In this document: positions 7,902 through 18,077 of the stretch, in pieces
How the letters are laid out: each line of letters begins with the position of its first letter
Position numbering within the stretch: position 1 is the stretch's first letter
Assembly (NCBI RefSeq): GCF_030282825.1
Contig: NZ_JASTZU010000041.1
Location: 1-64,000, forward strand
Source of the DNA: Aquibacillus rhizosphaerae
Lineage (GTDB): Bacteria > Bacillota > Bacilli > Bacillales > Amphibacillaceae
DNA: 64,000 nt
Direction: 5' to 3'
Made by a program: the position numbers and the translations under genes
Notes under the pieces: generated by a model
What the model was told of the DNA's origin: nothing
The model's database searches: none
Seen by the model: only the letters and a program-made list of their open reading frames with translations

Positions 7902-10160
7902 ATGGTGAAACGAGGCAGAATCGTTGCCTTTTTTCTAATCGTACTCGTGTTTGCAGCAACGATTGGAACAACGATTACAGGAATAACAAAAGATATAAAA
8001 CTTGGACTAGATCTTCAAGGTGGATTCGAAATCCTTTATGAAGTAACTGCAGTGGATGAGGGTGCAGAAATCGACGCTAAAGACTTACAATCAACTGTCG
8101 AAGCTTTAAGACACCGTGTTGATGTGTTAGGAGTAAGTGAACCAAATTTTAACATTGAAGGTGATGATAGAATTAGGGTTCAACTTGCAGGGGTTGAAGA
8201 CCAAACTGAAGCACGTGAATTATTAGCTACATCGGCACGTTTGTCTTTTCGAGACGTAAATGACAAGGAATATTTGGATGGTTCGGATATAAAACAGGGG
8301 AGTGCGAGGCAAGATTTTGACCCAACAACTCAGGAACCGATTGTAACAGTTGAGTTTGAGGATGCATCTAGCTTTGGCGATGTGACCCGTGAATTAATGG
8401 GTAAAGACATAGATAATCGAATTGTCATATGGCTAGATTATGAAGAGGGGGACAGCTTCGCTGAAGAATCCCAAAAAGCTGATCCTAAATATGTTTCTGC
8501 TCCAGGTTTTTCAGAGGTTTTAAATACCCCAAGTATACAAATTACAGGGGATTTTACTGTGGAATCGGCCCAACAATTAGCTGATATACTAAATGCAGGT
8601 TCATTAGATGTGAATCTTGAAGAAATGTACACAACATCTGTAGGTGCTCAGTTTGGGTTGCAAGCAATGGATAAGACCATTTTTGCAGGTGCTTTAGGTG
8701 TTGGACTTATCTTTATATTTATGATTGCTTATTACCGTTTTCCAGGTTTAATTGCTACGATTACGTTAAGTATTTATATTTATTTAATTCTATTAGTATT
8801 TGAACTAATGAATGGAGTTCTAACCTTACCAGGAATTGCTGCACTAATATTAGGTGTTGGTATGGCAGTTGACGCCAACATTATTACGTATGAACGAATG
8901 AAAGAAGAGCTAAAAGAAGGTAAAACAGTTACAGCTGCTTTTAAATCCGGTAATAGTAATTCGTTGTCTACGATTTTTGATGCAAACATTACAACCTTAA
9001 TTGCTGCGACTGTCCTCTTTATTTTCGGGACAAGTTCTGTTAAAGGTTTTGCAACGTTATTAATTGTCAGCATCTTATTAAGCTTTGTAACGGCAGTCTT
9101 TGGTTCCAGACTATTTTTAGGACTATGGGTGAAAAGTAAGTTTCTTAATAAACGCCCAGGTTGGTTTGGCGTGAAAAAATCAGACATAAAAGATATTGCT
9201 AATCAAGAAGAAGTAGAGCCAACGGTATTTGGAAAACAATTTGATTTTGTAAGTAACCGGAAAAAATTCTTTACCATATCCATTGTGCTTGTATTAATTG
9301 GCGTCATTAGTTTAAGCATCTTTCGATTAAATCTAGGTATTGATTTTATTAGTGGTTCTCGTGTTGAAGTACTTTCAGAAAATCAATCACTTACTACAGA
9401 AGAAATCAGAAATGGGTATGAAGAACTCGAATTGGAGCCAGTAGGAAAAATTGTTTTATCAGGAGATAATAATAATATTGCTGTAACGCGTTTTGATGAA
9501 GAGCTAGGGCAAGATAAGGTAGCAGAAATTAGAGATTATTTCACTGAAAAGTATGGAAGTGCTCCTAATGTGAGTACGGTATCACCCGTTGTTGGTCAAC
9601 AATTAGCTAAAAATGCAGCACTAGCTATTTTGTATGCATCAATCGGGATTATAATCTATGTTACGCTCCGATTTGAATTTTATTTCGCACTTACTGGAAT
9701 ACTTGCGTTACTTCATGATGCATTCTTTATCGTCGCATTGTTTAGTATTACGAGACTAGAATTTGATATTACCATTATAGCTGCAATTTTAACGATTGTT
9801 GGTTATTCGATTAACGATACAATTGTTACGTTTGACCGAATAAGGGAAAACCTCAAGAAAAAGAAACGAGTCAAATCGTTTGCTGAGCTCGCGTTAATTA
9901 TAAATAGAAGTTTAATGCAAACTTTAGGCCGAAGTATTAACACTGTATTAACAGTAGTTTTTGCAGCCGTTATGTTACTTGTGTTTGGCGCATCATCGAT
10001 TACTAATTTTGCGTTTGCATTAGTAGTAGGTTTAGCTGCTGGAACATATTCTTCACTATTTATTGCGACCCAAGTATGGCTTGTATGGCGTGGTAAAAAC
10101 ATAAAAGAAAATCCAATTGTTTATTTAGAGAAAAAGCGAAATGACGGACCTCAGGTGTAA
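7902..10160 (+). CDS. secDF: Fused protein-export accessory protein SecDF
   Basis: SecD and SecF are joined in one 752-residue membrane protein, as usual in Bacillus. It assists SecYEG by using the proton gradient to pull exported proteins through. The SecD half has TM1 (about 5-25), LGLDLQGGFEI (about 36-46), the periplasmic P1 domain (50-250) and GVGMAVDANIITYERMKEEL near 325. The SecF half starts near 435, with LNLGIDFISGSRVEV and VGYSINDTIVTFDRIRENL near 640. Twelve helices are expected. The start follows gaaggagg. A strong terminator follows, so secDF is probably transcribed alone. Confidence 0.96.
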   Translation: MVKRGRIVAFFLIVLVFAATIGTTITGITKDIKLGLDLQGGFEILYEVTAVDEGAEIDAKDLQSTVEALRHRVDVLGVSEPNFNIEGDDRIRVQLAGVEDQTEARELLATSARLSFRDVNDKEYLDGSDIKQGSARQDFDPTTQEPIVTVEFEDASSFGDVTRELMGKDIDNRIVIWLDYEEGDSFAEESQKADPKYVSAPGFSEVLNTPSIQITGDFTVESAQQLADILNAGSLDVNLEEMYTTSVGAQFGLQAMDKTIFAGALGVGLIFIFMIAYYRFPGLIATITLSIYIYLILLVFELMNGVLTLPGIAALILGVGMAVDANIITYERMKEELKEGKTVTAAFKSGNSNSLSTIFDANITTLIAATVLFIFGTSSVKGFATLLIVSILLSFVTAVFGSRLFLGLWVKSKFLNKRPGWFGVKKSDIKDIANQEEVEPTVFGKQFDFVSNRKKFFTISIVLVLIGVISLSIFRLNLGIDFISGSRVEVLSENQSLTTEEIRNGYEELELEPVGKIVLSGDNNNIAVTRFDEELGQDKVAEIRDYFTEKYGSAPNVSTVSPVVGQQLAKNAALAILYASIGIIIYVTLRFEFYFALTGILALLHDAFFIVALFSITRLEFDITIIAAILTIVGYSINDTIVTFDRIRENLKKKKRVKSFAELALIINRSLMQTLGRSINTVLTVVFAAVMLLVFGASSITNFAFALVVGLAAGTYSSLFIATQVWLVWRGKNIKENPIVYLEKKRNDGPQV

Positions 10161-10172
10161 GTTATATTTCCC

Positions 10173-10205
10173 CCCTCTTGTTCAGGTGAACAAGAGGGTT
10201 TTTAT
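10173..10205 (+). terminator. Terminator after secDF
   Basis: The stem ccctcttgttc/gaacaagaggg (10173-10183 and 10188-10198, loop aggt) is perfect and is followed by a T-rich tail. Confidence 0.9.
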
Positions 10206-10359
10206 TTAACTTTTAAAGGGTAAATGATGAATATAATTATAATTGATGAGTTTTTTTAATGATATTTAGGCACACTATAAACAAGTGTAATCCTATAATC
10301 GACCTTAATATCGATGTCATTTATAGTTTATCATTGTAATCTAGAATAGGAGGGTAATA

Positions 10360-10695
10360 GTGAAAGGTCAAACTTATATTATTTTAGCACTCATATTTGC
10401 GGTAATTGTTGCCATTTTTGCAGTAATTAACGTTGATCCTGTAGAAGTAAACTTTTTATTCGGTACAGGTGATGCACCATTAATTTTAGTGATTTTAGTA
10501 TCTGTTTTAATGGGGGGTATTATAACTGGTTCAGTTGGTATCGTTAGGTTAATACGGTTACAAAGAGAAATCAGAGGACTAAAGCAAGAGAATACACAAT
10601 TAAAAGAAACAAATCAGCATGATGGAGTTGAAAATAGAGAAGAACAAGGTGAGCCTTTGTCTGCTAGCAAAATAGGACAAAGTTCGAATGAGTAA
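10360..10695 (+). CDS. LapA-domain (DUF1049) membrane protein
   Basis: This 111-residue protein starts at GTG after aggaggg. It has two membrane helices (about 5-25 and 40-62) with INVDPVEVNFLFG between them, followed by a charged coiled tail (IRLQREIRGLKQENTQLKE) and a hydrophilic end. The pattern matches the LapA/DUF1049 family. B. subtilis yrvD, also just upstream of recJ, is the likely counterpart. In enterobacteria LapA acts with LapB in regulating lipopolysaccharide; that role cannot apply in a Gram-positive, and the function here is unknown. Confidence 0.8.
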   Translation: MKGQTYIILALIFAVIVAIFAVINVDPVEVNFLFGTGDAPLILVILVSVLMGGIITGSVGIVRLIRLQREIRGLKQENTQLKETNQHDGVENREEQGEPLSASKIGQSSNE

Positions 10696-10712
10696 CTAAA
10701 TAAATAATCTGT

Positions 10713-10756
10713 TTGCTACCCCTGACACACTCTTGTATAATAAGTGAGTCAGGGGT
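10713..10756 (+). promoter_or_regulatory. Hairpin over the recJ ribosome-binding site with embedded promoter
   Basis: The arms acccctgac (10718-10726) and gtcaggggt (10748-10756) are perfectly complementary and the right arm contains the recJ ribosome-binding bases aggggt. The loop carries TATAAT (10736-10741), which with TTGCTA (10713-10718, 17-base spacing) forms a possible sigma-A promoter. An RNA started there would begin near 10748 and lack the left arm. Confidence 0.5.
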
Positions 10757-10762
10757 GAACTT

Positions 10763-13117
10763 ATGTTACAAAGTCAATCAAACTGGAAATTTACATATAA
10801 ACAAAATATAGACGATCATGTCGAATTTCCGAACCTTTCGTTATCTCCTTTAACCGAACGTCTTTTGTCACAAAGAGGAATTACATCAACCGATGAAGCG
10901 AAATCGTTTTTAAACCCTGAAATTGATGATTTGTTAAGTCCTGCTCAATTAAGTGATATTGAAAAAGCTGCTGAGCGAGTGAAATTAGCAATTGACCAAG
11001 GGGAAAGTATTCTTGTTTTTGGAGATTATGATGCTGATGGTGTTAGCTCGACAACTGTAATGGTTGAAGCACTTAGAGAATTAGGAGCTATATGTGAATA
11101 CTATATACCAAACCGATTTACGGAAGGTTATGGCCCGAATGAAGCTGCTTTTCGCCAAGCTCATGAGGAAGGATTTCAAATAATTATTACTGTTGATACT
11201 GGTATTGCAGCAGTTCAAGAAGCTGACATTGCTAAACAACTTGGAATAGATCTTATCATTACAGATCATCATGAAGTACAGGAGAAATTACCTGATGCTT
11301 TTGCAATCATCCACCCTAAATGTTCAGAGAATTATTCTTTTAAAGAACTAGCTGGTGTTGGGGTCGCCTTTAAATTTGCTGAATACTTGTTGGGTTATTT
11401 CCCAAATGATTTATTAGATTTGGTGGCGATTGGAACAATAGCTGATTTAGTACCATTAAAGGCAGAGAATAGAATATTAGCTTATCATGGTCTAAAAGCT
11501 ATATCGAAATCCAAAAGACCCGGTATTCAAGCACTTAGAAAGCAGTGCAATATTGAGGGGGCATTTACCGAAGAAGATATTGGCTTTCTGGTTGGTCCTC
11601 GAATAAACGCTGTAGGTAGGTTGCAAGATGCTTATCCAGCTGTGGAGTTATTATTAACGAATGATGTGGAAGAAGCTGAGGAAATTGCACAGTTCATTCA
11701 ACAATTAAACCAAGAACGACAGAAAATAGTAGCCGATATTACAAACGAAGCTGAGGCAATTGTTCAATCTGATCATTCAGGAAACAACGATTGTGTTATC
11801 GTCGTTGCAAAAGAAGGTTGGAATGAAGGAGTCTTAGGTATTGTAGCATCAAAACTAGTCAGGACTTATCAAAGACCGGCAATTGTACTTTCAATTAATA
11901 AAGATAAAGGTCATGCTAAAGGATCTGCTCGTAGTATTGATGCATTTGATTTGTTTTCTAATTGTATGCAAATTAAAGAAACCTTTATTCACTTTGGTGG
12001 TCATGCTCAAGCTGCCGGAATGTCATTAAATGAAGAAAATATTGAAATGTTACGCCAGAGGTTAAACCAGTTAGCTGGGGAACAATTAAGCGTTAATGAT
12101 TATAAACAGTTATTAAATGTAGATTCATCTATTGATATAAGTGAGTTGAATGTAGATTTGGTAAAAGAGATAGCCAAACTTTCTCCTTTTGGAATGGGAA
12201 ATCCAAAGCCACTTTTTCATATTAAGGCATCGCCTAAAGAATTAAGACAAATTGGTAGTCAACTAAACCATCTGAAAATTTCATTTCAATCAGATCAATC
12301 GCAATTGGATAGTATTGGTTTTGGGATGGGTACACTATTCTCCACTATAGCCCCGCAATCTGAAATTGATGCGGTGGGAGAGTTGCAAATTAATGAATGG
12401 AATGGCAAGAAAAAAGTGCAGCTCCTTCTTAAAGATTTAGCCATTGAAGAATGGCAGTTGTTTGATTACAGAGGTTCTAAACATTTGCAAAAACAGCTGG
12501 TCTCAGCATTTGATTATGAGACAAGCTTAGTAATCAACTCTCAATCAAATTCTGCTGAAAATGTATTATCTGAGATATACCATTCATCTTATCAGGAACT
12601 TTCTTTAGAAGGATTAAAAAACAAGCAAATTAAGGATCTAATATTATTAGATTTACCTACTGAATTAGATCAATTAAGCAATGTATTGTCTATTGTAAAA
12701 CCGGAAAGAATCTATGCCTGTTATCATGTTAATGATGGACAGTATTTCAGTTCCTTACCAATAAGAGAAGACTTTAAATGGTTTTATGCGATGTTACTTA
12801 AGCGAAAGCAATTTGAGTTAAATAGAGATATACCTAAGTTAACAAGACATAAAGGTTGGAAGGAAGAAAAAATAAAATTTATCATTAAAGTGTTTTATGA
12901 ATTAGAATTTGTTAAAATGGACAATGGTATAATAATACCTAATCCGAATCCTTCAAAAAAGGATTTAACTGAATCATTAACCTATCAAAATAAAATTAAT
13001 CAATCAGAAATTGAAGCGAAACTATATTATTCTAATTATAATGAACTTAAAAATTGGATAAGTCATCAATTGGATAAGGATAGCTCGACCAAGGAGGAAG
13101 TAAGTTATGGATTATAA
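10763..13117 (+). CDS. recJ: Single-stranded-DNA exonuclease RecJ
   Basis: RecJ is a 5'-to-3' exonuclease acting on single-stranded DNA in recombination and mismatch repair. The 784-residue protein has the DHH phosphoesterase core with [13 protein letters not shown] (about 90) and the signature ITDHHE (about 170), DHHA1 with [13 protein letters not shown] (about 412), an OB-type domain (about 450-570), and the long C-terminal extension found in Bacillaceae RecJ (to 784). Motif residues for two metal ions appear intact. The ribosome-binding site aggggtg is in the arm of a hairpin (10718-10756). The last codons overlap the start of apt by 11 bases, suggesting translational coupling. Confidence 0.95.
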   Translation: MLQSQSNWKFTYKQNIDDHVEFPNLSLSPLTERLLSQRGITSTDEAKSFLNPEIDDLLSPAQLSDIEKAAERVKLAIDQGESILVFGDYDADGVSSTTVMVEALRELGAICEYYIPNRFTEGYGPNEAAFRQAHEEGFQIIITVDTGIAAVQEADIAKQLGIDLIITDHHEVQEKLPDAFAIIHPKCSENYSFKELAGVGVAFKFAEYLLGYFPNDLLDLVAIGTIADLVPLKAENRILAYHGLKAISKSKRPGIQALRKQCNIEGAFTEEDIGFLVGPRINAVGRLQDAYPAVELLLTNDVEEAEEIAQFIQQLNQERQKIVADITNEAEAIVQSDHSGNNDCVIVVAKEGWNEGVLGIVASKLVRTYQRPAIVLSINKDKGHAKGSARSIDAFDLFSNCMQIKETFIHFGGHAQAAGMSLNEENIEMLRQRLNQLAGEQLSVNDYKQLLNVDSSIDISELNVDLVKEIAKLSPFGMGNPKPLFHIKASPKELRQIGSQLNHLKISFQSDQSQLDSIGFGMGTLFSTIAPQSEIDAVGELQINEWNGKKKVQLLLKDLAIEEWQLFDYRGSKHLQKQLVSAFDYETSLVINSQSNSAENVLSEIYHSSYQELSLEGLKNKQIKDLILLDLPTELDQLSNVLSIVKPERIYACYHVNDGQYFSSLPIREDFKWFYAMLLKRKQFELNRDIPKLTRHKGWKEEKIKFIIKVFYELEFVKMDNGIIIPNPNPSKKDLTESLTYQNKINQSEIEAKLYYSNYNELKNWISHQLDKDSSTKEEVSYGL

Positions 13118-13619
13118 AAAATACATTACTGTCGTAGAAGATTGGCCAAAAGAAGGGGTAAGATTCAAAGATATAACCACGTTAATGGACAATGGTACGG
13201 CATATAAATCTGCAGTTGATGAAATAGTTACGTATGCAAAAAATAGAGATATTGACGTGATTGTAGGACCAGAAGCTAGAGGTTTTATCGTTGGATGCCC
13301 GGTTTCTTATGCCTTGGAAATAGGCTTTGCACCTGTTCGTAAAGAAGGTAAGTTACCAAGAGAAGTAATTAAAATTAACTATGGTTTAGAATATGGTTCG
13401 AATGTTTTAACAATTCATAAAGATGCAATCAGGCCTGGACAACGTGTGTTAATCACGGATGATTTACTTGCAACAGGAGGAACTATTGAAGCTACAATCA
13501 ATTTGGTAGAGCAGCTAGGTGGAATCGTAGTTGGTTGTGCTTTTCTGATTGAACTTACTTATTTAAATGGTCGCGATAAACTTAAAGGTTATGATGTATT
13601 GACTTTAATGGAATATTAA
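13107..13619 (+). CDS. apt: Adenine phosphoribosyltransferase
   Basis: The enzyme converts adenine and PRPP to AMP and pyrophosphate in purine salvage. At 170 residues it is the standard length for the type I PRTase fold. The flexible loop region ([19 protein letters not shown], about 85-105) and the PRPP-binding motif [13 protein letters not shown] (about 113-125) are clear. The ATG follows aaggaggaagtaag, a strong site located inside the end of recJ, so the two genes form an operon. The recJ-apt-relA order is the same as in B. subtilis. A terminator follows. Confidence 0.96.
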   Translation: MDYKKYITVVEDWPKEGVRFKDITTLMDNGTAYKSAVDEIVTYAKNRDIDVIVGPEARGFIVGCPVSYALEIGFAPVRKEGKLPREVIKINYGLEYGSNVLTIHKDAIRPGQRVLITDDLLATGGTIEATINLVEQLGGIVVGCAFLIELTYLNGRDKLKGYDVLTLMEY

Positions 13620-13627
13620 ATAGTACT

Positions 13628-13664
13628 AAGGAGTGCTCTTGATTTAAGAGTACTCCTTGTTTTC
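13628..13664 (+). terminator. Terminator after apt
   Basis: The stem aaggagtgctctt/aagagtactcctt (13628-13640 and 13646-13658) has one G-T-type mismatch and is followed by tgttttcc. Confidence 0.85.
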
Positions 13665-13902
13665 CTATATATTTTTTTACAAATATTAGTGGGTTTATGT
13701 GTAATTAATCATACCTTTTAATTTATAACAACTTTTACTTTACTTTTTGACTTGTTTTTTTGATACTATAAGAAAGCAATAAGCCATAATTCTATATTTT
13801 ATTTATTATATATTGATTAGAAATTTTAACTATACGTTTTTGTACAACCATTAAGCTGTCCATTTCTAAATGAACAGTAGTAAAAAGGACAAAGGTGATA
13901 AG

Positions 13903-16107
13903 ATGTCGAAGGATAATATTTTGACAGCAGAAGATGTTATAAAGCAGGCTTCTCAGTATCTTTCAAAAGAAGATGCTGATTTTATTAGTCGTGCGTATCA
14001 GTTTGCTGAACAAGCACATCATGGTCAATTCCGTAAATCTGGAGAACCTTATATCATACATCCTATCCAAGTTGCGGGTATTTTGGTTCATTTAGAATTA
14101 GACCCAGAAACAATAGCTGGGGGGTTCTTACATGATGTAGTAGAGGACACTGAGGTAACCGTCGAACAATTGGCAGAGGAATTTAATAGTGAAGTTGCTA
14201 TGTTAGTAGATGGTGTATCTAAATTAGGTAAAATTAAATATAAATCGAAAGAAGCTCAACAAGCTGAAAATCATAGGAAAATGTTCGTGGCAATGGCTAA
14301 AGACATCCGTGTAATTTTAATCAAGTTAGCCGATCGGTTACACAACATGCGAACACTTAAACATTTACCATCTGAAAAACAACGAAGAATTTCTAATGAA
14401 ACACTGGAAATCTTTGCACCACTTGCACACCGCTTAGGAATTTCTACTATAAAGTGGGAGTTAGAAGACACGGCCCTAAGGTATTTAAATCCACAACAAT
14501 ATTATCGAATTGTACATCTTATGAAACAAAAACGTGAAGAGCGTGAGCATTATATCGAAGAAGTAATGTCAGAAGTACAAAAACAACTAAAAGATGTAAA
14601 AATAGAAGCGGAATTTTCTGGAAGGCCAAAACATCTCTATAGTATTTATCGTAAAATGGTTTTACAAAATAAACAGTTTAATGAGATTTATGATTTACTT
14701 GCAGTTAGAATAATTGTTCATAGTATTAAGGATTGTTATGCAGTTCTTGGCATTATTCATACGTGTTGGAAACCGATGCCCGGGAGATTTAAAGATTATA
14801 TTGCTATGCCAAAACCTAATCTATACCAGTCGTTACACACTACGGTAATTGGTCCAAAGGGTGCGCCTCTTGAAGTGCAAATTCGAACCAAGGATATGCA
14901 CGAGATAGCTGAATTTGGTATTGCTGCTCACTGGGCTTATAAAGAAGGTAAAAACATTGACAAGAACAACTTGAATTCTGAAGAAAAACTAGCATGGTTT
15001 AGAGAAATTATTGAATGGCAGAATGAGACGCATGACGCTGAAGAATTTATGGAGTCTTTGAAGGTCGATTTATTTTCTGATATGGTTTATGTTTTTACAC
15101 CTAAAGGAGATGTAATTGAATTACCTGCTGGCTCTGTTCCGCTTGACTTTGCATATAAAATTCATACTGAAGTTGGTAACCAGACCATTGGTTCTAGGAT
15201 AAACGGTAAAATGGAACCATTAGACTATCAATTGAAAAATGGTGACATCGTTGAAGTAATGACATCAAAGCATTCTTACGGACCATCACAAGACTGGTTG
15301 AAGATAACCCAAACATCACAAGCAAAAAACAAGATAAAACAATTCTTTAAAAAACAGCGACGTGATGAAAATATTACAAAAGGGAAAGAGTTAATAGAAA
15401 AAGAAGTTAAAACAAACGGATACGAACCAAAAGATGTGTTCACTCCAGAAAACATAAAAAAGGTTGCTGAAAAGTTCAACTTTACAAATGACGAAGATAT
15501 GTATGCAGCCGTTGGTTATCAGGGGATTACTGCAGCACAAATTGCAACGCGTCTAACTGAAAAAATCAGAAAAGAAAAAGAAATGGAAAAAGACCTTGAG
15601 CAGTCAATAGAAGGTGTGAAAAGTAGTGGTTTAAAGTCCACTGCACGACATAAAAGGGATTCAGGTGTCCGTGTAGAGGGTGTTGATAACCTTCTTGTCC
15701 GCTTATCAAAATGTTGTAATCCTGTTCCAGGTGATGATATCTCTGGTTATATTACAAAGGGACGTGGAGTATCTGTGCATCGATATGATTGTCCAAATAT
15801 ACAGACAGAAGAAGCTAAGGACCGTATCCTACACGTTCAATGGGAAAATACAGATACACAGACGAAGCAGTATCACGTTGATCTTGAAATTTCCGGATAT
15901 GACAGACGCGGGTTACTTAATGATGTCCTACAAGCTGTTAATGAGACGAAAACTAATATAATAGCTGTAAATGGAAAATCTGATCGAAATAAAATGGCAC
16001 TTATTCATATTACGATTTTAATTCATAATTTGAGCCATTTAAGAAAAATTGTAGATCGTTTAAAACAAATTAAAGATGTTTACACTGTTGAAAGAATGTT
16101 GCAATAG
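13903..16107 (+). CDS. relA: Bifunctional (p)ppGpp synthetase/hydrolase Rel
   Basis: This stringent-response enzyme makes pppGpp from ATP and GTP/GDP on starved ribosomes and also degrades it. The 734 residues hold, in order, the HD hydrolase domain (HDVVEDTE, about 77), the synthetase domain (with RFKDYIAMPKPNLYQSLHTTV, about 295-315), TGS (about 390-450), the zinc-finger/helical region (SKCCNPVPGDDI, about 605-620) and a C-terminal ACT domain (about 655-734). Both active sites appear intact. A start at 13870 is possible, but ATG 13903 follows aaaggtgata and gives the 734-residue length known for B. subtilis. dtd follows 46 bases later, as usual. Confidence 0.95.
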   Translation: MSKDNILTAEDVIKQASQYLSKEDADFISRAYQFAEQAHHGQFRKSGEPYIIHPIQVAGILVHLELDPETIAGGFLHDVVEDTEVTVEQLAEEFNSEVAMLVDGVSKLGKIKYKSKEAQQAENHRKMFVAMAKDIRVILIKLADRLHNMRTLKHLPSEKQRRISNETLEIFAPLAHRLGISTIKWELEDTALRYLNPQQYYRIVHLMKQKREEREHYIEEVMSEVQKQLKDVKIEAEFSGRPKHLYSIYRKMVLQNKQFNEIYDLLAVRIIVHSIKDCYAVLGIIHTCWKPMPGRFKDYIAMPKPNLYQSLHTTVIGPKGAPLEVQIRTKDMHEIAEFGIAAHWAYKEGKNIDKNNLNSEEKLAWFREIIEWQNETHDAEEFMESLKVDLFSDMVYVFTPKGDVIELPAGSVPLDFAYKIHTEVGNQTIGSRINGKMEPLDYQLKNGDIVEVMTSKHSYGPSQDWLKITQTSQAKNKIKQFFKKQRRDENITKGKELIEKEVKTNGYEPKDVFTPENIKKVAEKFNFTNDEDMYAAVGYQGITAAQIATRLTEKIRKEKEMEKDLEQSIEGVKSSGLKSTARHKRDSGVRVEGVDNLLVRLSKCCNPVPGDDISGYITKGRGVSVHRYDCPNIQTEEAKDRILHVQWENTDTQTKQYHVDLEISGYDRRGLLNDVLQAVNETKTNIIAVNGKSDRNKMALIHITILIHNLSHLRKIVDRLKQIKDVYTVERMLQ

Positions 16108-16153
16108 TTAACAAATGCTTGTAGACGAAGTGAAATCAAGGAGAGGTGTAATG

Positions 16154-16600
16154 ATGAGAGCGGTTATTCAACGTGCTGAAAATGCCTCTGTTTCTGTTAG
16201 TGAAAATGTAGTTGGAGAAATAGAATTTGGTTTAGTAGTTTTATTAGGTGTTACACACGATGATACGTTAGAGGATGCAAAGTATCTCGCTAATAAAATT
16301 ATAAACCTTCGAATATTTGAAGATGATTCCAGAAAAATGAATGTATCATTAAAAGATGTAGGAGGAAGTATCTTATCTATATCACAATTTACACTTTATG
16401 GTGATTGTAAAAAAGGTAGAAGACCTAATTTTATGAATGCAGCGAAACCAGAACCAGCTAATGAGTTGTACAAGCATTTTAACTCCCTGTTACAAGTCGA
16501 AGGAATTAATGTACAAACAGGTCAATTCGGTGAGATGATGGATGTAAAGTTAACAAATGTTGGGCCGATGACTTTGATATTAGATAGCTTCGAAAAATAG
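16154..16600 (+). CDS. dtd: D-aminoacyl-tRNA deacylase
   Basis: Dtd removes D-amino acids, and glycine mischarged on tRNA-Ala, from tRNA. The 148-residue protein begins [15 protein letters not shown] and contains the two signature motifs [10 protein letters not shown] (about 76-85, active-site SQxTLY) and [15 protein letters not shown], with the C-terminal [12 protein letters not shown] (NxGPVT motif). The strong site aaggagagg at 16138-16146 gives best spacing to ATG 16154; ATG 16151 is also possible, and the frame stays open to 16115. Co-transcription with relA is likely and a hairpin terminator follows. Confidence 0.94.
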   Translation: MRAVIQRAENASVSVSENVVGEIEFGLVVLLGVTHDDTLEDAKYLANKIINLRIFEDDSRKMNVSLKDVGGSILSISQFTLYGDCKKGRRPNFMNAAKPEPANELYKHFNSLLQVEGINVQTGQFGEMMDVKLTNVGPMTLILDSFEK

Positions 16601-16629
16601 CATCCAATACTTTACTTTGACTAAAAGAA

Positions 16630-16660
16630 AGGCATAGAGTTCGCTCTATGCCTCTTTTTT
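16630..16660 (+). terminator. Terminator after dtd with UUCG loop
   Basis: The perfect stem aggcatagag/ctctatgcct (16630-16639 and 16644-16653) is closed by a ttcg tetraloop and followed by ctttttt. Confidence 0.93.
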
Positions 16661-16701
16661 GAATTTTTAAATGCCCATTGTTAGATAGGCAAACTTCATA
16701 T

Positions 16702-17748
16702 TTAATTATTCGAATAAAATTTATTTAAGCCACTAATTATTCCCTTTGTTATATCTTCTTGGAAAGTACTACTCATTATATTTTGCTCCTCCATGTTGTT
16801 AGACAAAAAACCGAGTTCTAAAAGGATTGAAGGACGACGGTTCATTCTTATAACTTGGAAATCACCAAATTCTGTACCGTTATCTTCCATAGCTGTTGAT
16901 GTAATAAGCTCTTTTTGAATTGTAGTGGCAAGGATGGCATCTCTTTCATAATAATAATAGGTATTAGCACCATTAATGTCAGGGTGTTGTGGTAGGCTAT
17001 TATAATGAATACTAAGAAAAATGTCAGCATCAACTAAATTAGATAAGCTAGATCTTCCACCTAGTGACAGATAATTATCATTTGTTCTAGTTAATATTAC
17101 ATTAGCACCTAATAATTCTAGTTTTCTTTTTAAGTTGTAAGCTGTTGTTATTGTATAGTCTTTTTCGTATCTTCCGCTTGCCCCAATGGCACCAACATCT
17201 CTTCCGCCATGACCCGCATCAATTACGATTGTTTTGTTTTTTACGCCATATTCAGTATTGATTCTAGATGGCTGTTTACTACTTTCAACGAGCCAGCTAG
17301 GAATATAGCCTTGTTTGCCATCCCATTCAATTTCAACCCAATTGTTTACTTCACTTTTTGTTTGTAAAACTTCACCTTTATTGATTTGGCTTACTATTTT
17401 TCCATCTGTTGAGGCTTGATCGCGGATGTTCGTTCCATCATAAAGAATCCAGATTTTGCTCGTGTCGCTCTCAATTGTACTTTCCTCACGAATAGTAACA
17501 AACTCTTTAGTAATCCAACCTGTTGTTTGATCAATTTTTATTTCAATCCATTCATCTTGATTGTCAGTAATTTCAAAGGTTTCACCTTGATTGACTTGAG
17601 TAATCGTATCAAAGCTAGTCCCTGGCCCGCTTCTAACATTTAAATTATTGACATTAATCATTGCCTCATTTGCATAAACAACAAAAGAACTGGACAAAAT
17701 TATTATAACAGTTGTAATAAATAGCAATGCATAACTTGTCTGCTTCAA
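16702..17748 (-). CDS. Secreted SH3b-domain N-acetylmuramoyl-L-alanine amidase
   Basis: This cell-wall hydrolase cleaves the bond between muramic acid and L-alanine. The 348 residues comprise a signal peptide (1-26, ending VVYANE), two bacterial SH3 domains (about 30-85 and 98-158, each with LNVRSGPG- or TNIRDQAS-type starts and WITKEFV- or YIPSWLVE-type ends) and an Amidase_3 domain (about 170-345). Apparent zinc ligands are H in VIDAGHGGRD, E in GRYEKDYT and H in LSIHYNS, with the catalytic E in ILLELGFLSN. The SH3b modules likely bind the wall. Its counterpart in B. subtilis at this position is yrvJ, which is larger. It lies opposite to its neighbours, between dtd and hisS. Confidence 0.92.
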   Translation of the reverse strand: MKQTSYALLFITTVIIILSSSFVVYANEAMINVNNLNVRSGPGTSFDTITQVNQGETFEITDNQDEWIEIKIDQTTGWITKEFVTIREESTIESDTSKIWILYDGTNIRDQASTDGKIVSQINKGEVLQTKSEVNNWVEIEWDGKQGYIPSWLVESSKQPSRINTEYGVKNKTIVIDAGHGGRDVGAIGASGRYEKDYTITTAYNLKRKLELLGANVILTRTNDNYLSLGGRSSLSNLVDADIFLSIHYNSLPQHPDINGANTYYYYERDAILATTIQKELITSTAMEDNGTEFGDFQVIRMNRRPSILLELGFLSNNMEEQNIMSSTFQEDITKGIISGLNKFYSNN

Positions 17749-17872
17749 AGTTAGTTTCCTCCAACAATTAAAATCTTTCTAGTAAAAAAGCTAATGTTAT
17801 GAACATCTTATCAAATAGAAATAAAAAAGTAACTAATAAGCCATAAAATACTTAAATATAAGGATGATAAAT

Positions 17873-18046
17873 TTGAGATTAAATAGTAAACAAGCAAATT
17901 CCCATGTAATTGATAACCTTTATGGAGCAAATTTCCACAGGTTTGTAGAAATGGATGGGAACGCACATAGTATCGAAATAGCTGTTGAATTAGGAATATC
18001 CTTAGGAGACGTTAAAAAACTAAAAGAAAAGTTAAATCGTTCTTGA
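17873..18046 (+). CDS. Small conserved-looking protein of unknown function
   Basis: This is a 57-60 residue hydrophilic protein ending in a helix-turn-helix-like stretch (IEIAVELGISLGDVKKLKEKLN). ATG 17864 has the ribosome-binding bases aagg directly against it, while TTG 17873 has them at normal spacing, so the TTG is chosen (MRLNSKQANS). A short protein between the amidase gene and hisS is also present in B. subtilis (yrzK), and this may be its equivalent, though I cannot confirm it. The hisS promoter lies at its 3' end. Confidence 0.6.
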   Translation: MRLNSKQANSHVIDNLYGANFHRFVEMDGNAHSIEIAVELGISLGDVKKLKEKLNRS

Positions 18047-18071
18047 CAACTTATCTACCAAAGATTAATAT
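18043..18071 (+). promoter_or_regulatory. Sigma-A-type promoter for the hisS-aspS leader
   Basis: TTGACA (18043-18048) and TAATAT (18066-18071) are spaced by 17 bases. It overlaps the stop region of the upstream small gene and would start transcription near 18078, just ahead of the T-box leader. Confidence 0.75.
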
Positions 18072-18077
18072 TATAAG

